DNA of 49,755 nucleotides from JASLDZ01 sp964242895. GTDB lineage: Bacteria; Pseudomonadota; Alphaproteobacteria; Caulobacterales; Caulobacteraceae. Numbering within the stretch: the first letter of the stretch is position 1; each line of letters begins with the position of its first letter. Made by a program: the position numbers and the translations under genes. The stretch is from contig CAXTBN010000013.1 of NCBI GenBank assembly GCA_964242895.1, forward strand, positions 1-49,755, read 5' to 3'. Positions 7,933 to 15,678 of the stretch are shown here, in pieces. The notes below the pieces were generated by a model. That model was given only the letters and a program-made list of their open reading frames with translations. It did no database searches and had not been told where the DNA came from.

Positions 7933-9648
7933 TCAGCGGCCGCCCGGCCCGTAGCCCCAGCCGCCTCCGTAACCGCCGTAGCCGTAGCCGCCGTACCCGG
8001 GCCCGTAGGCCGGCGGCGCGCCCCAGCGGTACGGGGCCGGACGCGGCGGGGCAGGGGCGTCCTCGTCATCGGCCGCGTCGCGGTCGTCGACGGCGCCGTA
8101 GCGGTCGGCGCTGCGGCGGTCGTCGCGGGCGTCGGCGTAGCGGTCGTCCGAGCGGCGGCGTTCGGCGAGGCGGGGCGCGCGGACCGCGGGCACGTCATCC
8201 TCGTCCGCGTCGGCGCGCGCGTCGGGTTGCGCATCGCGGGCGAGGCGGTCGCCCCGGTCCGCCGGCGGATCGTCACGACGGGCGTAGCGGGCGGGCGTGG
8301 GGCCGTCCTCGTCGGCGTCGACCGCCGGCCTGTCCCAGCGCGGCCGGCCGGCGGCCGGGGAGTCCTCCGTCGCGGGCGGCGGCGGTGCGGCCGCAGCCAG
8401 GGCGATGGGCGCCGGAGCGGGCTCCGCCGCAGGCGTCGCGAGCGCCGCGCTGCGCTCCGGACCGTCCAGGGCCGCCAGGGCGATCGGCACGATCACGGGC
8501 GCGGGCGGCGGCGTCACGACGCGGGCCGGACCGACGGCGGCGGCCGCGATCAGCCGGGGCGCCGGGGCGGGGGCGGGGGTCCAGCCCGCGGTGGAGACGA
8601 GGCACTGGCCCGTGTCAGCCACGGCGTGGCGGCCCAGGCAGAACATGTCCTCGTAGCGCGGACCCGCCACGGCCAGGCACTGGTGCAGGTTGAGCTTGGC
8701 CATCTTCAGGCAGTCCTCGCCCTGGCCGGTGGTCAACAGCGGCGTGAGTTCGGCGGCGTGGTCCTCGCCCGCCCGGCCCAGGAGCGCGAGCGCGGCCAGG
8801 GCCACGGAGCGCGCCACCGCCGGGGTGGGCCGCCAGTCCTCGGCCACGGGGCGGCTCTGCGCGGCGCCGGGGCGCAGCGCGGTGACGGCCTTCATCAGCT
8901 CGGCGGCGTCCGCGTCGCCCGCCTCCGCGCGGCGCGCGCCGAGCGTCTTCACGGCCAGGAGCCGGTCGGCGGGCTTGTCGAGGCTGGTCTTCGACCAGGC
9001 GGACTTCTGCACGCCGTAGCTGGCCTTGTTCACGGCCGCGCCGGCCTCCACCAGCGCCTGCCCGCGGCGGCCGACGAGTTCGCCCACGTGCGCGGCGGCC
9101 TCGCGGGCGCCCGGCAGGCGGAGCACGGCTGCGGGCCGCGCCAGGAGCTCGGCGGCCAGGGTGTCGCGCCCGGCCGCGTCCGGCGCGGCGGCGCGCACGG
9201 CGTCGACGAAGCCGGCGTCCTGCATGGCGGCCAGGGCGCCCCAGGCGACGGCGCCCTGCGCCAGCTGGCTCGGCTCGTAGGCGGCGGAGGTGGCCACCGC
9301 GCGGGAGACGCCGGCCCCGTCCGAGAAGGCGCCGTCCAGCGCCGCGGCCTTGCGGGTGTAGGTCTCGAAGGCCCAGGCGGCGTCGACGATCCGGCGCGAC
9401 ACGGCCACGTCGGGCCGGGCGGCGTCGAACGCCGCCGCAGTCGGCGCGGGCGCGGCGGCCGCGCCGGCGTGCGCGGCCCCCAGCTGCGCCAGCTGGAAGT
9501 CGAAGGTGCCGGGCACGGGCGCGGGCTGCGCCAAGTCCGCGTCGCCCCGCACCGCCGCGTCCTTAACTCCGGGCGACGCCGCCTGCGCGCACGTCCCCGC
9601 CATCCCCGCGAGCGTCACCGCCGCGAGCCCCACCGCAAGCCTGCCCAT
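7933..9648 (-). CDS. Large secreted protein of unknown function with disordered C-terminus
   Basis: A 571-residue protein with a signal peptide (cleavage near AQAAS, residue 24). The first 340 residues are mostly helical and Ala-rich and end in a compact conserved-looking segment with several cysteines: EDCLKMAKLNLHQCLAVAG, then MFCLG and TGQCLVS, which could form two disulfides in the periplasm. A Pro/Ala linker follows, then about 120 residues rich in Asp and Arg (repeated DDRYAD / DDRRSADRYG units) and a Gly/Tyr tail of GYGGYGYGG type. I do not recognise the family with certainty; similar proteins are annotated as hypothetical in Caulobacterales. A cell-envelope structural role is only a guess. 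Confidence 0.8.
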   Translation of the reverse strand: MGRLAVGLAAVTLAGMAGTCAQAASPGVKDAAVRGDADLAQPAPVPGTFDFQLAQLGAAHAGAAAAPAPTAAAFDAARPDVAVSRRIVDAAWAFETYTRKAAALDGAFSDGAGVSRAVATSAAYEPSQLAQGAVAWGALAAMQDAGFVDAVRAAAPDAAGRDTLAAELLARPAAVLRLPGAREAAAHVGELVGRRGQALVEAGAAVNKASYGVQKSAWSKTSLDKPADRLLAVKTLGARRAEAGDADAAELMKAVTALRPGAAQSRPVAEDWRPTPAVARSVALAALALLGRAGEDHAAELTPLLTTGQGEDCLKMAKLNLHQCLAVAGPRYEDMFCLGRHAVADTGQCLVSTAGWTPAPAPAPRLIAAAAVGPARVVTPPPAPVIVPIALAALDGPERSAALATPAAEPAPAPIALAAAAPPPPATEDSPAAGRPRWDRPAVDADEDGPTPARYARRDDPPADRGDRLARDAQPDARADADEDDVPAVRAPRLAERRRSDDRYADARDDRRSADRYGAVDDRDAADDEDAPAPPRPAPYRWGAPPAYGPGYGGYGYGGYGGGWGYGPGGR

Positions 9649-9990
9649 GATCCCCGGACCCTCGTACGCGGGATCGGCGCGCCCCCGCGCGCGATGTCGA
9701 CCCCGGAAGCCCCCCGGACGAATGCTTACGCCGGATCCGTGACTTGGGAAGGACTTGCGCCTGCGACCGTTCGTCTTACCGAAAGATCAACAATACTTAA
9801 CAAGCATGGTTGACGAATTGCGGCTTCGGAGTCCGTCCCGCTCAGCCCCAGGCTTCGTGCGCCACACCGTCGGCCGGCGGACTGGCCAGGGCGGCGCGGA
9901 TCGGGCTCAAGTGCGGCCCTGGCGAGGGCGGGCCGACATCGGCGCGCCTCTCCGCCTCGAGAGCCGCGCCCCGCGCGGAGGAGTCGGGCC
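9649..9990 (+). promoter_or_regulatory. Divergent intergenic region with AT-richer core
   Basis: 342 bases between the divergent genes at 9648 and 9991. The middle (about 9770-9830) is clearly less GC-rich than the surroundings, as expected of a promoter. It contains TTACCGAAAGATCA at 9776-9789, which recurs once in the window at 13622-13635, also just upstream of a gene. GGAAG (9747-9751), 16 bases and CGTT (9768-9771) resemble, with one mismatch, the GGAAC-N16-CGTT promoter of EcfG-type stress sigma factors. A short Arg-rich open frame here does not look coding. Promoter function is inferred. Confidence 0.4.
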
Positions 9991-10434
9991 ATGAGCGACG
10001 CCGCGCTGTTCCAGCTGGCCAACACCGTCCCGCTGCTCGGCTGGCTGGCGCTGCTGCTGGCGCCGCTGAACCGGTCGCTGGCGGTGGCGGCCGCGCGCGG
10101 CGTCGCGATCGTGCTGGCGGTGGGCTACCTCGTGCTCCTGGGCTGGCGCGTGGCGGCGGCCCCGGGCGGCTTCGACCCGGCGAGCGTCTCGACGTTGCCG
10201 GGGCTGGCCCGCGCCTTTTCGAATCCGTCCGTGATGCTCGTGGGCTGGGTGCACTACCTCGCGTTCGACCTCTGGACGGGGGCGTGGGAGGCGGAGGAGG
10301 CGCACCGGCGCGGCGTGCCGCACTGGCTGCTGATCCCCTGCCTGGCGCTGACCTTCCTGGTGGGGCCGGTGGGTCTGGTGGCGTTCCTGCTCTGCCGCGC
10401 GCCCTTCCGCCGACGCGCCCTGCTCACCACCTAG
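9991..10434 (+). CDS. ABA4-like (DUF4281) membrane protein
   Basis: A 147-residue integral membrane protein with about four transmembrane helices. The family signature GWVHYLAFDLWTGAW (about residues 85-99) followed by RRGVPHWLLIPCLALTFLVG matches the ABA4-like/DUF4281 family, named after the plant protein required for neoxanthin formation. Bacterial members are uncharacterised; a link to carotenoid or another isoprenoid metabolism is suggested by the plant homologue only. A good Shine-Dalgarno, GGAGGAG, lies 7 bases before the ATG, deciding the start. No carotenoid genes are visible nearby. Confidence 0.85.
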   Translation: MSDAALFQLANTVPLLGWLALLLAPLNRSLAVAAARGVAIVLAVGYLVLLGWRVAAAPGGFDPASVSTLPGLARAFSNPSVMLVGWVHYLAFDLWTGAWEAEEAHRRGVPHWLLIPCLALTFLVGPVGLVAFLLCRAPFRRRALLTT

Positions 10435-10476
10435 GCCGATCACACGACGGCCGCAGGCCGAGAGCCCAAGGCCGCC

Positions 10477-12297
10477 ATGTTCGCTCCCGACACTCCCGCC
10501 CCTCTCGCCCGGGCGCTCGCCGCGCGCGGCTACGACGAGGCCACGCCCGTGCAGCAGGCGGTCTCCGCGCCCGAGACGCGCGGCCGCGACCTCCTGGTCA
10601 CCGCGCGCACGGGCTCGGGCAAGACGGTGGCCTACGGCCTGGCGCTGGCCCCCGACCTGATGACCGACGGCGAGGCCCTGCCCCCCGCCCGCGCGCCCCT
10701 GGCGCTGGTGATCGCGCCCACGCGCGAGCTGGCGATCCAGGTGCAGGGCGAGCTCAAGTGGCTGTTCGCCGAGGCGGGCGGCCGCGTGGTCTCGTGCGTG
10801 GGCGGCATGGATCCGCGTCGCGAGGCGCGCGACCTGAACGCCGGCGCGCACATCGTCGTGGGCACACCCGGCCGCCTGCGCGACCACCTGGAGCGCGGCG
10901 CCCTCAACCTCTCGTCCCTGAGCGCCGCGGTGCTCGACGAGGCGGACGAGATGCTCGACATGGGCTTCCGCGAGGAGCTGGAGGCCATCCTCGACGCCGC
11001 GCCGCCGCAGCGCCGCACCCTGCTGTTCTCCGCCACCCTGCCGCGCGAGATCGAGGCGCTCGCCCGCCGCTACCAGCAGGACGCCCTGCGCATCACCGTC
11101 GACGGCGGCGGCGAGGCGCACGCCGACATCGCCTATGAGGCGGTGGCCGTCGCCCCGGGCGACCTGACGCACGCGGTGGTCAACATCCTGCGCTGGCGCG
11201 AGGCGCCCACCGCCATGGTGTTCTGCGCCACGCGCGAGGGCGTGAACCGCCTGCACGCCGACCTGGCGGAGCGCGGCTTCGGCGCCGTCGCCCTCTCCGG
11301 CGAGCTGACGCAGGCCGAGCGCACCCGCGCCCTGCAGGCGCTCCGCGACCGCCGCGCCCGCGTGTGCGTGGCCACCGACGTGGCGGCGCGAGGCATCGAC
11401 GTGCCCGACCTGGAGCTCGTGATCCACGCCGACCTGCCCAACGACAGCGAGACCCTGCTGCACCGCTCTGGCCGCACCGGCCGCGCCGGGCGCAAGGGCA
11501 CGTGCGTGATCCTGACCACCTTCTCCAAGCGCCGTCGCGCCGAGCAGCTGATCCGCGGCGCGCGCATCGACGCGTCCTGGGTCGCCCCGCCCAGCGCCGA
11601 CAGCATCCGCGAGCGCGACGCCGGCCGGCTCGCCGAGGAGATCGTCCCCGCCGCCGAGGACGAGCTCGCCGCCGCCCGCGCGCTCCTGGCCGAACGCTCG
11701 GCGGAGGACGTGGCCGCGGCGCTCGTGCGCCTGCACCGCGCCCGCCTGCCAGCGCCGGAGGACTTCGCCGAGGCCGGTCCGCCTCCTACCGCCCGCGCGC
11801 CGCGGCAGGGGTTCGAGGGCTCCGTCTGGTTCCGCGTCGAGGGGGGTCGCAACCGCAACGCCGACCCGCGCTGGCTCCTGCCCATGATCTGCCGCCGCGC
11901 CCACGTCACCCGCGGCGAGATCGGCGCCATCCGCGTGTTCGACCGCGAGAGCCGCTTCGAGATCGCCGCGGGAGCCGCCGACCGCGTCCGCGCCGCCCTC
12001 CTCGCCGAGGCGACGCCGCCCGGCGAGCCGCGCATCGTGCCCCTGGACGAGGCTCCGCCCCTGCCGCCGCGCGAGCGCCCGAACACCCGCGGCGGCCCGC
12101 CCAAGCGCGCCGGGAACGACGGCGGCCGGCCGCCGGCCTGGGCGCCGCAGGCCGACGCGGTGGGCGCTCCGCCGGAGCGGCCCCGCGGACCGCGTCCGCC
12201 GGGCAAGCCGTTCGCGCAGGGCGGCCCGAAACCCTGGGCCGGCAAGCCCGGTCCGCGCCCGCAGGCCGCCAAGCGCGGGCCGCAGCACCGGGGCTGA
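10477..12297 (+). CDS. DEAD-box RNA helicase with DbpA-type RNA-binding domain
   Basis: A 606-residue ATP-dependent RNA helicase. Motifs in order: Q motif (TPVQQA), motif I ARTGSGKT with Lys49, PTRELA, TPGR, DEAD at residues 154-157, SAT, then the second RecA domain with VFCATR, TDVAARGIDVP and HRSGRTGRAG. Residues around 447-520 (VWFRVEGGRNRNADPRW...) form a DbpA-type RNA-binding domain, which in DbpA recognises 23S rRNA helix 92. The last 80 residues are a Pro/Gly/Arg/Lys tail typical of cold-shock and ribosome-assembly helicases. A methyltransferase gene starts 6 bases downstream, consistent with a ribosome maturation unit. Specific RNA target not proven. Confidence 0.95.
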   Translation: MFAPDTPAPLARALAARGYDEATPVQQAVSAPETRGRDLLVTARTGSGKTVAYGLALAPDLMTDGEALPPARAPLALVIAPTRELAIQVQGELKWLFAEAGGRVVSCVGGMDPRREARDLNAGAHIVVGTPGRLRDHLERGALNLSSLSAAVLDEADEMLDMGFREELEAILDAAPPQRRTLLFSATLPREIEALARRYQQDALRITVDGGGEAHADIAYEAVAVAPGDLTHAVVNILRWREAPTAMVFCATREGVNRLHADLAERGFGAVALSGELTQAERTRALQALRDRRARVCVATDVAARGIDVPDLELVIHADLPNDSETLLHRSGRTGRAGRKGTCVILTTFSKRRRAEQLIRGARIDASWVAPPSADSIRERDAGRLAEEIVPAAEDELAAARALLAERSAEDVAAALVRLHRARLPAPEDFAEAGPPPTARAPRQGFEGSVWFRVEGGRNRNADPRWLLPMICRRAHVTRGEIGAIRVFDRESRFEIAAGAADRVRAALLAEATPPGEPRIVPLDEAPPLPPRERPNTRGGPPKRAGNDGGRPPAWAPQADAVGAPPERPRGPRPPGKPFAQGGPKPWAGKPGPRPQAAKRGPQHRG

Positions 12298-12303
12298 TCC
12301 CGC

Positions 12304-13119
12304 GTGCCGCTGATCCCTGTCAGCGATCCGGCCGACCCGCGGCTGGAGCCCTTCCGCGACGTGCGCGAGCGCGACCTCGTCGGGCGGCGCGGCCTGTTCC
12401 TGGCGGAGGGGGCCACAGTCGTGCGGCAGATGCTCCGCGCCGGCCGCTTCCCGCTCGAGGCGCTGCTGGTGACCGAGCGCAAGGCCGGCCGCTTCGCCGA
12501 GGTCCTGTCCGCCGACCCCGCGCTGCCCGTGTACGCCGCCGGTCAGGCCGTGTTCGACGCGGTGGCGGGCTTCCCCGTCCATCGCGGCGTGCTCGGCCTC
12601 GGTCGGCGGCCGCCCGACGCCGGGCCCGAGGCGTTGCTGGCCGCCGCGCCGGCGCGCGCGCTGGTGCTCGTCGCGCTGGGGATCGGCGACCACGACAACC
12701 TCGGCGCCCTGTTCCGCAACGCCGCGGCTTTCGGCGCCTCCGCCGTGCTGCTCGGGGCCGACGCCTGCGACCCGCTCTACCGCAAGGCGATCCGCGTCTC
12801 CGTCGGCGCGGCGCTGACCGTCCCGTTCAGCCGCCTGCCGCCCGGGGCGGACGTACCCGCGCTCCTGGCCGCGCACGGCTTCGAGGCGCTCGCCCTGTCG
12901 CCCGCAGGGCCTGAGCCCCTGCACGCGGTGGAGCGGCCGGCGCGGGCGGCGCTGATCGTGGGCGCGGAGGGGCCGGGGCTGCCCGCCGACCTTCTGGCCC
13001 GCTGCCGCACGGTGTCCATCCCCATGGCTGGCGGCTTCGACAGCCTGAACGTCGCCACAGCCGCGGCCATCGCCTTGCACCACCTGTCGGAGGCGGGGCC
13101 GCCGGAGGAGGGGGCGTGA
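12304..13119 (+). CDS. TrmH/SpoU-family RNA 2'-O-methyltransferase
   Basis: A 271-residue SPOUT methyltransferase. The N-terminal substrate-binding domain includes RDLVGRRGLFLAEGATVV; the catalytic domain has the three SpoU motifs: DNLGALFRNAAAFG (motif 1, catalytic Asn/Arg), LIVGAEGPGLP (motif 2) and IPMAGGFDSLNVATAAAI (motif 3), forming the trefoil knot that binds S-adenosylmethionine. It methylates a ribose in rRNA or tRNA; the site cannot be told. Start is GTG 12304, six bases after the helicase stop, and the stop overlaps the GTG of the next gene, so helicase, methyltransferase and phosphoesterase form one transcription unit. Confidence 0.93.
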   Translation: MPLIPVSDPADPRLEPFRDVRERDLVGRRGLFLAEGATVVRQMLRAGRFPLEALLVTERKAGRFAEVLSADPALPVYAAGQAVFDAVAGFPVHRGVLGLGRRPPDAGPEALLAAAPARALVLVALGIGDHDNLGALFRNAAAFGASAVLLGADACDPLYRKAIRVSVGAALTVPFSRLPPGADVPALLAAHGFEALALSPAGPEPLHAVERPARAALIVGAEGPGLPADLLARCRTVSIPMAGGFDSLNVATAAAIALHHLSEAGPPEEGA

Positions 13120-13595
13120 CCACCTGGTTCACCTCCGACACGCATTTCGGCGACCACCGCACGCTGAACATCTGGCGCCGCCCGTTCGCCTCGGTCGCGG
13201 AGATGGACGCGCGCCTGCTGGCCGAGTGGAACGCCCGCGTGGCGACCGATGACGTCGTCTGGCACCTCGGCGACTTCGCGCGCACGCCGGCGGTCGCCGC
13301 GCGCGTGCTGCCGCAGCTGAACGGGACCAAGCACCTGATCCTCGGCAACAACGACGCGCAGCCGCAGCCGGAGGGCTGGGCCAGCATCGCCGCCTACGCC
13401 GAGATCACGCTGGACGGTCGCGCGCTCGTGCTGTGCCACTACCCCTTCCGCACCTGGAACGGCGCGCACCGCGGCGCCCTGGACCTGCACGGTCACAGCC
13501 ACGGCCGGCTGAAGCCGCTGCCGCGCCAATTCGACGTGGGCGTGGACGCGCGCGGATGGCGGCCGGCGACCCTTTCGGAGCTGCTCGGCGGGTGA
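13116..13595 (+). CDS. Calcineurin-like metallophosphoesterase
   Basis: A 159-residue small metallophosphoesterase. It has the complete dimetal signature in order: SDTHFGDH (Asp8, His10), WHLGDFA, LGNND, CHYPF and LHGHSH. Small family members of this type hydrolyse phosphodiesters or phosphomonoesters; the substrate is unknown. GTG start at 13116 overlaps the methyltransferase stop by four bases (GTGA), implying translational coupling and perhaps a role in RNA or nucleotide metabolism. No signal peptide, so cytoplasmic. Confidence 0.92.
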   Translation: MTTWFTSDTHFGDHRTLNIWRRPFASVAEMDARLLAEWNARVATDDVVWHLGDFARTPAVAARVLPQLNGTKHLILGNNDAQPQPEGWASIAAYAEITLDGRALVLCHYPFRTWNGAHRGALDLHGHSHGRLKPLPRQFDVGVDARGWRPATLSELLGG

Positions 13596-13679
13596 ACGAG
13601 CGCGTGTCCGCCGAGCCAAGGTTACCGAAAGATCATTTCTCGCTTGGAACAACCGAACGCGTTCGCCAGTCCACGTCCC

Positions 13680-14042
13680 ATGGGAACGTCCGCCAAACCC
13701 GTCGTGCTGCTCGTCGAGGATGAGCCGCTGACCCGCATGGACGGCTGCGCCGGCCTCGAGGAGGCCGGGTTCGAGGTGCTCGTGGCCGAGGACGTCGAGG
13801 CGGCGCTGGCGCTCGTGCGCCAACGGCCCGACATCGCGGTGCTGGTCACCGACGTGCAGATGCCGGGCCCGATGGACGGGCTGACGCTGGCGCGGGTGAT
13901 CCGCGCCCTGCGGCCCGACATCCAGGTGGTGGTCACCTCCGGCGGCCTGCGCCTGCGGGCGGAGGACCTGCCGGGCGGCTGCGCCTTCGTGCCCAAGCCG
14001 TACGCCGTCGACGGCCTGGCCCGGCGGCTCAACGCGAACTGA
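13680..14042 (+). CDS. Single-domain response regulator
   Basis: A 120-residue stand-alone receiver domain. Acidic pair Glu13/Asp14, phospho-acceptor Asp58 (VTDVQMPG), the Thr/Ser switch in VVVTSGG, and Lys in FVPKPY are all present. No output domain follows, so it probably signals by protein interaction, as CheY- or DivK-like regulators do. The FxxFxxKP-like ending (CAFVPKPY) and the VxxSGG segment resemble regulators paired with HWE or hybrid kinases; candidates in this window are at 17755 and 22919, which is inference. ATG 13680 is preferred over TTG 13644. An AT-rich motif shared with 9776 lies at 13622, upstream of the gene. Confidence 0.92.
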   Translation: MGTSAKPVVLLVEDEPLTRMDGCAGLEEAGFEVLVAEDVEAALALVRQRPDIAVLVTDVQMPGPMDGLTLARVIRALRPDIQVVVTSGGLRLRAEDLPGGCAFVPKPYAVDGLARRLNAN

Positions 14043-14121
14043 CCCCGCCCGCCTCCGCCGGAGCGGCCGGCGCCGCCGCACCGCGCCGCCCAGGTGGACC
14101 ATCCGGGGCCGCCCGCTCTAC

Positions 14122-15678
14122 ATGGCGGGCATGAGCGCGCCCTCCTCGGAAGACCTCCTCACCTCCGACTTCGCCAACATGGCCGACCTCGTCCGGGCCC
14201 ACGCCCGCGAGCGGCCCGAGCACACCGCCGTCGTCGCCGGCGGCGAGAGCGTCAGCTACGGCGAGCTCGACGCCCTGGCCGACCGCATCGCCGCCGCCCT
14301 GCAGCAGGACGGAACGGCCAAGGGCGACGCTGTGGCCGTGTGCGCCACCAGCTCCGTCCCCTACGCGGCCCTGTGGGTCGGGATCCTGCGCGCGGGCGCG
14401 GTGGTCGCGCCGCTGGCGCCCGGGTCCACCGCCGAGGCGCTGCGGATCATGCTGGAGGACTGCGCGGCGAAGCTGCTGTTCCTCGACGCCGCCGTGGCCG
14501 GGACGCTGGAGCCCGTCGCCGACCGGCTCGCGGTTCGCCGGATCGCCATCGACGGCTCCGACGCCGGTGAGCCGTTCGAGGGCTGGCTCGCGCCGGAGGA
14601 CGCCGCGCCGCGCCCGGTGGAGGTCGGCCCCGACGACCCGTTCAACATCATCTACTCCTCGGGCACGACGGGCGCGCCCAAGGGCATCGTGCAGCCGCAC
14701 AGCTACCGCTGGGGCCAGCTGCGGCGCGGGCTCTACACGGCGGACGCGGTGACGATGGTCTCCACGCCGCTGTACTCGAATACGACGCTGGTCAGCTTCC
14801 TGCCCACGCTGGCGGCGGGCGGCACGACGGTGCTGATGGGCAAGTTCGACGCAGCCGAGTTCCTGGCGCTGTCGGAGCGCCACCGCGCCACCCACGCCAT
14901 GCTGGTGCCCGTGCAGTACCGGCGGCTGATGGACCACCCGGAGTTCGACCGCTTCGACCTCTCCGCCTACCGGCTGAAGACCTGCACCTCGGCGCCCTTC
15001 GCCGCCGGCCTCAAGGCGGAGGTGCTCAAGCGCTGGCCCGGCGGGCTGGTCGAGTACTACGGCATGACCGAGGGCGGCGGCTCCTGCGGCCTCGCCGCGC
15101 ACGAGTTCCCCGACAAGCTCCACACCGTCGGCAAGCCGCTGCCCGGCCACGACATGCGCGTGATCGACGAGGACGGCCGCGAGCTGCCGCCCGGCGAGGT
15201 GGGCGAGGTGGTCGGCCGCTCGCCCGGCATGATGACCGGCTACCACAACCAGCCCGGCAAGACGGCCGAGGCCGAGTGGTGGAGCCCGGCGGGCGAGCGC
15301 TTCATCCGCACCGGCGACGTGGGCCGCTTCGACGCCGACGGCTTCCTGACGCTGATGGACCGGAAGAAGGACATGATCATCTCCGGCGGTTTCAACGTCT
15401 ACCCGAGCGACCTCGAGGCCGAGCTCCTCAAGCATCCTGACGTGCGGGACGCCGCCGTGTTCGGCGTGCCGAGCGAGGCCTGGGGCGAGACGCCCGTGGC
15501 CGCCGTGGTGCTGCGCCCCGGCGCGGCCGCCACCGCCGACGCCGTGCGCGCGGACGCCAACGCGCGCCTCGGCAAGACTCAGCGCATCGCGGAGCTGCGC
15601 GTGGTGGAGAGCCTGCCCCGCAGCGCCATCGGCAAGATCCTCAAGCGCGAGCTGCGCGAGACCTACGCGGCGGCGTGA
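14122..15678 (+). CDS. AMP-dependent acyl-CoA synthetase/ligase
   Basis: A 518-residue ANL-superfamily enzyme that activates a carboxylic acid as acyl-adenylate and transfers it to CoA. Core motifs: YSSGTTGAPKG (P-loop, about residues 177-187), YYGMTEGGG, RTGDVGRFD, DRKKDMIISGGFNVYP (hinge), and the C-terminal PRSAIGKILKREL with the adenylation Lys. The sequence resembles medium/long-chain fatty acid or aromatic acid ligases, but the substrate cannot be called. The start is ATG 14122 or 14131; neither has a strong Shine-Dalgarno. Its stop overlaps the GTG start of an MFS transporter, so import and activation of the same acid is a reasonable guess. Confidence 0.93.
   Translation: MAGMSAPSSEDLLTSDFANMADLVRAHARERPEHTAVVAGGESVSYGELDALADRIAAALQQDGTAKGDAVAVCATSSVPYAALWVGILRAGAVVAPLAPGSTAEALRIMLEDCAAKLLFLDAAVAGTLEPVADRLAVRRIAIDGSDAGEPFEGWLAPEDAAPRPVEVGPDDPFNIIYSSGTTGAPKGIVQPHSYRWGQLRRGLYTADAVTMVSTPLYSNTTLVSFLPTLAAGGTTVLMGKFDAAEFLALSERHRATHAMLVPVQYRRLMDHPEFDRFDLSAYRLKTCTSAPFAAGLKAEVLKRWPGGLVEYYGMTEGGGSCGLAAHEFPDKLHTVGKPLPGHDMRVIDEDGRELPPGEVGEVVGRSPGMMTGYHNQPGKTAEAEWWSPAGERFIRTGDVGRFDADGFLTLMDRKKDMIISGGFNVYPSDLEAELLKHPDVRDAAVFGVPSEAWGETPVAAVVLRPGAAATADAVRADANARLGKTQRIAELRVVESLPRSAIGKILKRELRETYAAA

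Noticed and set aside
9755..9994. A 79-codon frame upstream of, and ending inside the start of, the ABA4-like gene
   Set aside because: An ATGA overlap is tempting, but the protein is Arg-rich and low in structure, has no ribosome-binding site, and covers the AT-rich promoter-like core.
9907..13083. A minus-strand open frame of over 1000 codons
   Set aside because: Antisense to the ABA4-like, helicase and methyltransferase genes whose motifs are complete. Composition is His/Gln/Gly-rich, typical of a shadow frame.
13646..13665. GGAAC followed by CGTT upstream of the response regulator as an EcfG promoter
   Set aside because: Only 9 bases separate the two elements; the promoter needs about 16-17.
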